From contig CALETX010000222.1 of the NCBI GenBank assembly GCA_937920455.1, forward strand, positions 1 through 7,019: DNA of 7,019 bases, given 5' to 3'. The notes under the pieces are model-generated. The model ran no database searches and was not told the origin of the DNA. It saw nothing but the letters and a program-made list of their open reading frames with translations. Each line of letters opens with the position of its first letter. The stretch's first letter is position 1. Below, piece after piece: positions 6,101-7,019 of this stretch. A program made the translations under genes and the position numbers. This DNA is from an uncultured bacterium. Lineage in GTDB: Bacteria > Verrucomicrobiota > Kiritimatiellia > UBA8416 > CALETX01.

Positions 6101-7019
6101 TTCGGCCTTGCCAGGATCCAATGCAATTTCCTTTTCATAAGCAAGAAGTTCAGATTCGTCCGGCTTTTCTTTTGCGTCCTGTTTGGGGACAAACTCTGAA
6201 AAGCGCGCCATGATTTTCAGCTTTGCTTCAGCCGTGGTGGAGTTGAAGAGTCGAAACACGACCGCGGCGACACCGTCTTTCGGTCCGGGAAGATTCTCCA
6301 TGGTGACCTGAACTGCAGGAACGTCGTCAGCTAGTACGAATGTTGGAAATCCGCTTGGATCGAAGTAGCCACTGTTGACCGGGATGGCCGCCTGCATCCA
6401 GCCGGGAATATGGTTGAAGGCGAGCAGCATACGCCAGATGTCGCCTGAGCGGTTAGGTCCGTTGAGTTCGAAATCGCTGGCCGGCAGGATCAGTTCGCAT
6501 TCCCACCATCTGCCGCCCATTGGTGCTGAGCCGGGAGGAGTCAGGCGCCACGCTCTCTTGAAGTCGGGCAGCCAGTTTCTGAAAAGCTGCCCGACTGACA
6601 CGCGTGCAAAATCGCCGTCAGAGCCTGCGCAGGTTATAAAGAACTTGTATGAGCTATCTGCTTTGCCCTCGGGCACATTGCTGCCGCAAGGCTTGAGGTT
6701 GAATTCCATGCCGTCATCGAAAGCTGTTGCCGTGTTCGGTTCGCGGTTGCCGACCCGAGGTTTGTAACCTGGCATGATCCATGTTCGACATGCGATGTAG
6801 ATATTCTCATCGTCCCAGCCCAGGAAATAGGTGGTGGGCCGCATGATGAGCAGGTTGCCGCCTGGGTTCTGTTGCGCCAAGCCGCTTATTGCCGCGGCCT
6901 GGCGCCATTCGTCATCACCGATGACGCCGTCCAGGGTGGGAGGTCTGGACATTTTGGGGACCAGAACCAGGCCCAACTTATCCGCAGGCAAAGGGTCGCC
7001 GAAGCATACAGAAAGAGCG
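3152..7019 (-). CDS. Giant multidomain putative glycoside hydrolase, CBM9-like plus DUF6067/GH123-like (5' partial)
   Basis: The frame is open from the window edge to TGA 3152-3154, and the true start lies outside. I number residues from TTG 6991 (residue 1), which is probably not the start. The residues before it (ALSVCFGDPLP) look like the end of a signal peptide, so the protein is likely exported. Residues 12-225 are CBM9-like (PTLDGVIGDDEW, then FLGWDDENIYIACR and FDDGMEF). Residues 226-455 look like two Ig-like beta modules. About 456-790 resembles the DUF6067/GH123 N-terminal beta domain (WWKNSIGN, GLPVQI, CGLLWWSDSDYGW, PFKPLPKGW). About 795-1020 is the probable TIM barrel, with catalytic candidates Asp855 (IYWDICY) and Asp929/Glu931 (DGEW). 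Two related C-terminal modules follow (1008-1131, 1163-1279). It probably hydrolyses an extracellular glycan; the substrate is unknown. The family call rests on motif memory, and the catalytic assignment is inference. Confidence 0.85.
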   Translation of the reverse strand, partial: ALSVCFGDPLPADKLGLVLVPKMSRPPTLDGVIGDDEWRQAAAISGLAQQNPGGNLLIMRPTTYFLGWDDENIYIACRTWIMPGYKPRVGNREPNTATAFDDGMEFNLKPCGSNVPEGKADSSYKFFITCAGSDGDFARVSVGQLFRNWLPDFKRAWRLTPPGSAPMGGRWWECELILPASDFELNGPNRSGDIWRMLLAFNHIPGWMQAAIPVNSGYFDPSGFPTFVLADDVPAVQVTMENLPGPKDGVAAVVFRLFNSTTAEAKLKIMARFSEFVPKQDAKEKPDESELLAYEKEIALDPGKAEVVQINEPFPRDLGKNRGAIFYRVAQQTADGERELFRYYVYFTLGYEEKWVKYQPPKDAFPLSCTFNPVRDNLKLTADAYYLDDPQQARKVTYIIRREGDAEPVAEGVLTNRRYDCFSSIIRFHDELKEGDYTVSATMECANGKTLGPVSTTFKKLNAEQNFSSWWKNSIGNVERIIPPFTGVSASGNVARVIGREYIFDKLGLPVQIVSGGNKVMSSPASIAVTVAGTQYRLEASGSPEITLSAPWRCSFKGSAEASGLHFSSAGIIEQDGMASVHITFAPAGDKPVKVDSLAIEFPLSDENAECLLCIGPGGNFSSLTHILIPRSGRGRVWSTLDIGRGGSSMAVGSFYPDVWIGNERCGLLWWSDSDYGWLPADDVPAHEVIREKGSVILRNNIIGKPFEIAAPRTINIVYMASPFKPLPKGWRMAIHSEDGTFTGPHKVRTDPRTGQKIDGWCWLNPPSRDPAEWSALWAEYKQQADAHVRKWQPFDPARARNKDYVHTSLPLTGWGLLTSDELVSSYFAPEWDRGNFNSTMRDYLLWLANRAFREGGLRTIYWDICYVTSFKAPQAGFGYELPDGRVQPSFHGHNLRRFMMRMYALMAECGLTPGSQVVHSSNAYPLLAFPWIDAALDGEWAQITDATTRDWVDFYPIERMRVMSCPHNFGTVISWMSLIHVQDKERYNRIFRGFIDYQRLHDTWTGQDGRYPPDSILEWGLNDPRLAYIPYWRNEAVSCSDTDVLVSAWTLPDRAILVVFNYSRTETKSPALSLNLKSMGLEPESPWPGAIVCKEIGGTILANNSTYAKDPDVVFEPSKNILTVPDIQPHTARYIGIRLQDKGDVERLKASLSDAFPQMGSPAPETVPEELLDWGLVGSDLVYHSLGSAPSVKTDTEAVRLAMWQRPDRILLGVYNSAEEHLKEATIAIDLDALKLKPQLSWQEFIRVKEFWPKDEKNRPELEYYEQKLILRSLPAGKARFVGIRRY

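Noticed and set aside
5100..6199. Two long plus-strand open frames (about 200 and 190 residues) opposite the giant hydrolase gene
   Set aside because: They lie wholly antisense to a gene with clear domain motifs, show no domain of their own, and have shadow-like composition.
6989..6991. TTG as the true start of the giant hydrolase
   Set aside because: The frame remains open to the window edge with signal-peptide-like residues before it, so the start lies outside the window.

Overview
The window reads as a carbohydrate-active locus of a bacterium in, or close to, the PVC and related environmental groups (Lentisphaerota, Verrucomicrobiota, Planctomycetota). This placement is inferred from protein style: a very large DUF6067/GH123-like glycoside hydrolase with a CBM9-like front, a GDEP-type TIM-barrel protein, and a secreted beta-rich protein with a PEP-CTERM-like end. 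No phylogenetic marker is present.

Layout. Bases 1-66 hold the last 21 codons of a plus-strand gene that starts outside the window. Next, at 139-1197 (+), is a secreted protein of unknown function. It has a clear signal peptide, four cysteines, two discoidin-like halves, and an abrupt C-terminus that looks like the first part of a PEP-CTERM sorting signal. A 372-base convergent spacer (1198-1569) follows. Then come two minus-strand genes, listed here from right to left as they would be transcribed. The first is a giant multidomain putative glycoside hydrolase (3152 to beyond 7019, 5' end missing). The second, after a 331-base spacer, is a 416-residue leaderless TIM-barrel protein (1570-2820).

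Working model (inference). The giant protein appears exported, because the residues at the window edge look like the end of a signal peptide. It probably binds and attacks a polysaccharide or glycoconjugate outside the cytoplasm. The leaderless barrel protein could process the imported products. The secreted plus-strand protein may be a glycan-binding or surface protein, but nothing in the sequence ties it to the same substrate.

Most notable observations: a tandem duplication of the C-terminal module in the giant enzyme; a possible PEP-CTERM tail cut off by an early stop; a short reading frame in the 331-base spacer with a good Shine-Dalgarno sequence, a signal-peptide-like start and an inverted repeat over its start codon; and a GDEP barrel protein with no obvious second catalytic glutamate. 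I did not find a clearly new multi-gene system, phage or mobile element, CRISPR array, or RNA gene.
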